Positions 15,137-15,190 of a stretch of DNA of 15,190 nucleotides are shown one piece after another. The number at the start of each line of letters is the position of its first letter. Within the stretch, counting starts at the first letter, position 1. The notes under the pieces are model-generated. The model saw only the letters and a program-made list of their open reading frames with translations. It had not been told where the DNA came from and did no database searches. Made by a program: the position numbers and the translations under genes. This DNA is from an uncultured Clostridia bacterium (GTDB taxonomy: Bacteria; Bacillota; Clostridia; Christensenellales; CAG-138), in the NCBI GenBank assembly GCA_937894955.1, contig CALAXO010000049.1, positions 1 to 15,190 of the forward strand, given 5' to 3'.

Positions 15137-15190
15137 TTATTCTGTGCCGAGTTTTGTCATGCGGAACACGAAATCACCCATTGTTGTTAA
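15137..15190 (-). CDS. 3' end of a convergent gene (17 codons visible)
   Basis: On the - strand the frame is open from the window edge and ends MGDFVFRMTKLGTE then TAA at 15137-15139. The stop is immediately before the hairpin with its T-run, the normal arrangement for a gene end. Seventeen codons are too few to name a family, and an open frame of this length can occur by chance; the terminator next to it is the main support. Confidence 0.4.
   Translation of the reverse strand, partial: LTTMGDFVFRMTKLGTE

Noticed and set aside
1..15190. CRISPR arrays, tRNA or rRNA genes, insertion sequences
   Set aside because: No regularly spaced direct repeats, cloverleaf-type sequences, transposase motifs or terminal inverted repeats were seen on reading both strands.

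Overview
The window looks like chromosomal DNA of a spore-lineage Firmicute, most likely a Clostridia/Oscillospirales (Ruminococcaceae-type) gut bacterium. The evidence is a Spo0A-type DNA-binding domain, a type I dockerin, a DUF4430 lipoprotein next to a group II ECF transporter, Gram-positive lipoboxes, and AGGAG-type ribosome binding sites about 6-9 nt before most starts. Base composition is moderate. The protease gene around 8455-10281 looks visibly richer in A/T than its neighbours, judged by eye only.

Left block (1-3900, + strand): an operon of four overlapping or tightly spaced genes. They encode a DUF4430 lipoprotein (its 5' end probably lies outside the window), the ECF membrane coupling protein EcfT, a fused double ATPase (EcfA-EcfA'), and an ECF S component. 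Together they make a complete vitamin/micronutrient importer with a surface-exposed partner. A cobalamin-type ligand is plausible because DUF4430 is related to the C-terminal domain of transcobalamin, but it is not proven. A strong hairpin at 3933-3974 ends this operon and also the convergent gene.

Middle block (4049-10281, - strand): first a secreted 878-residue dockerin protein with three homologous ~135-residue beta-rich repeats, an InlB-like repeat and a C-terminal dockerin, with its own promoter. Then, read right to left, a probable three-gene operon driven by a near-perfect SigA promoter at 10336-10363. Its genes are a secreted metalloprotease with a WapA/Rhs-type N-terminus and a DNRLRE domain, a lipoprotein whose start is 2 nt from the protease stop, and a membrane-anchored protein. 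A terminator lies at 6851-6884.

Right block (10617-15054, + strand), divergent from the protease: a regulator with a Spo0A-type C-terminal DNA-binding domain and a receiver-like domain whose phospho-acceptor position is Ser instead of Asp. It is followed by a 1017-residue ABC transporter that fuses the ATPase to a MacB/FtsX-type permease with an ectodomain of about 585 residues. The 335-base intergenic region between the divergent genes carries promoters and nested inverted repeats. The extreme right end holds a strong hairpin and probably the last 17 codons of a convergent - strand gene.

The most unusual items are the Spo0A-like regulator with the degenerate receiver next to the large-ectodomain transporter, and the operon in which an Rhs/WapA-style secreted N-terminus is joined to a metzincin-like protease.
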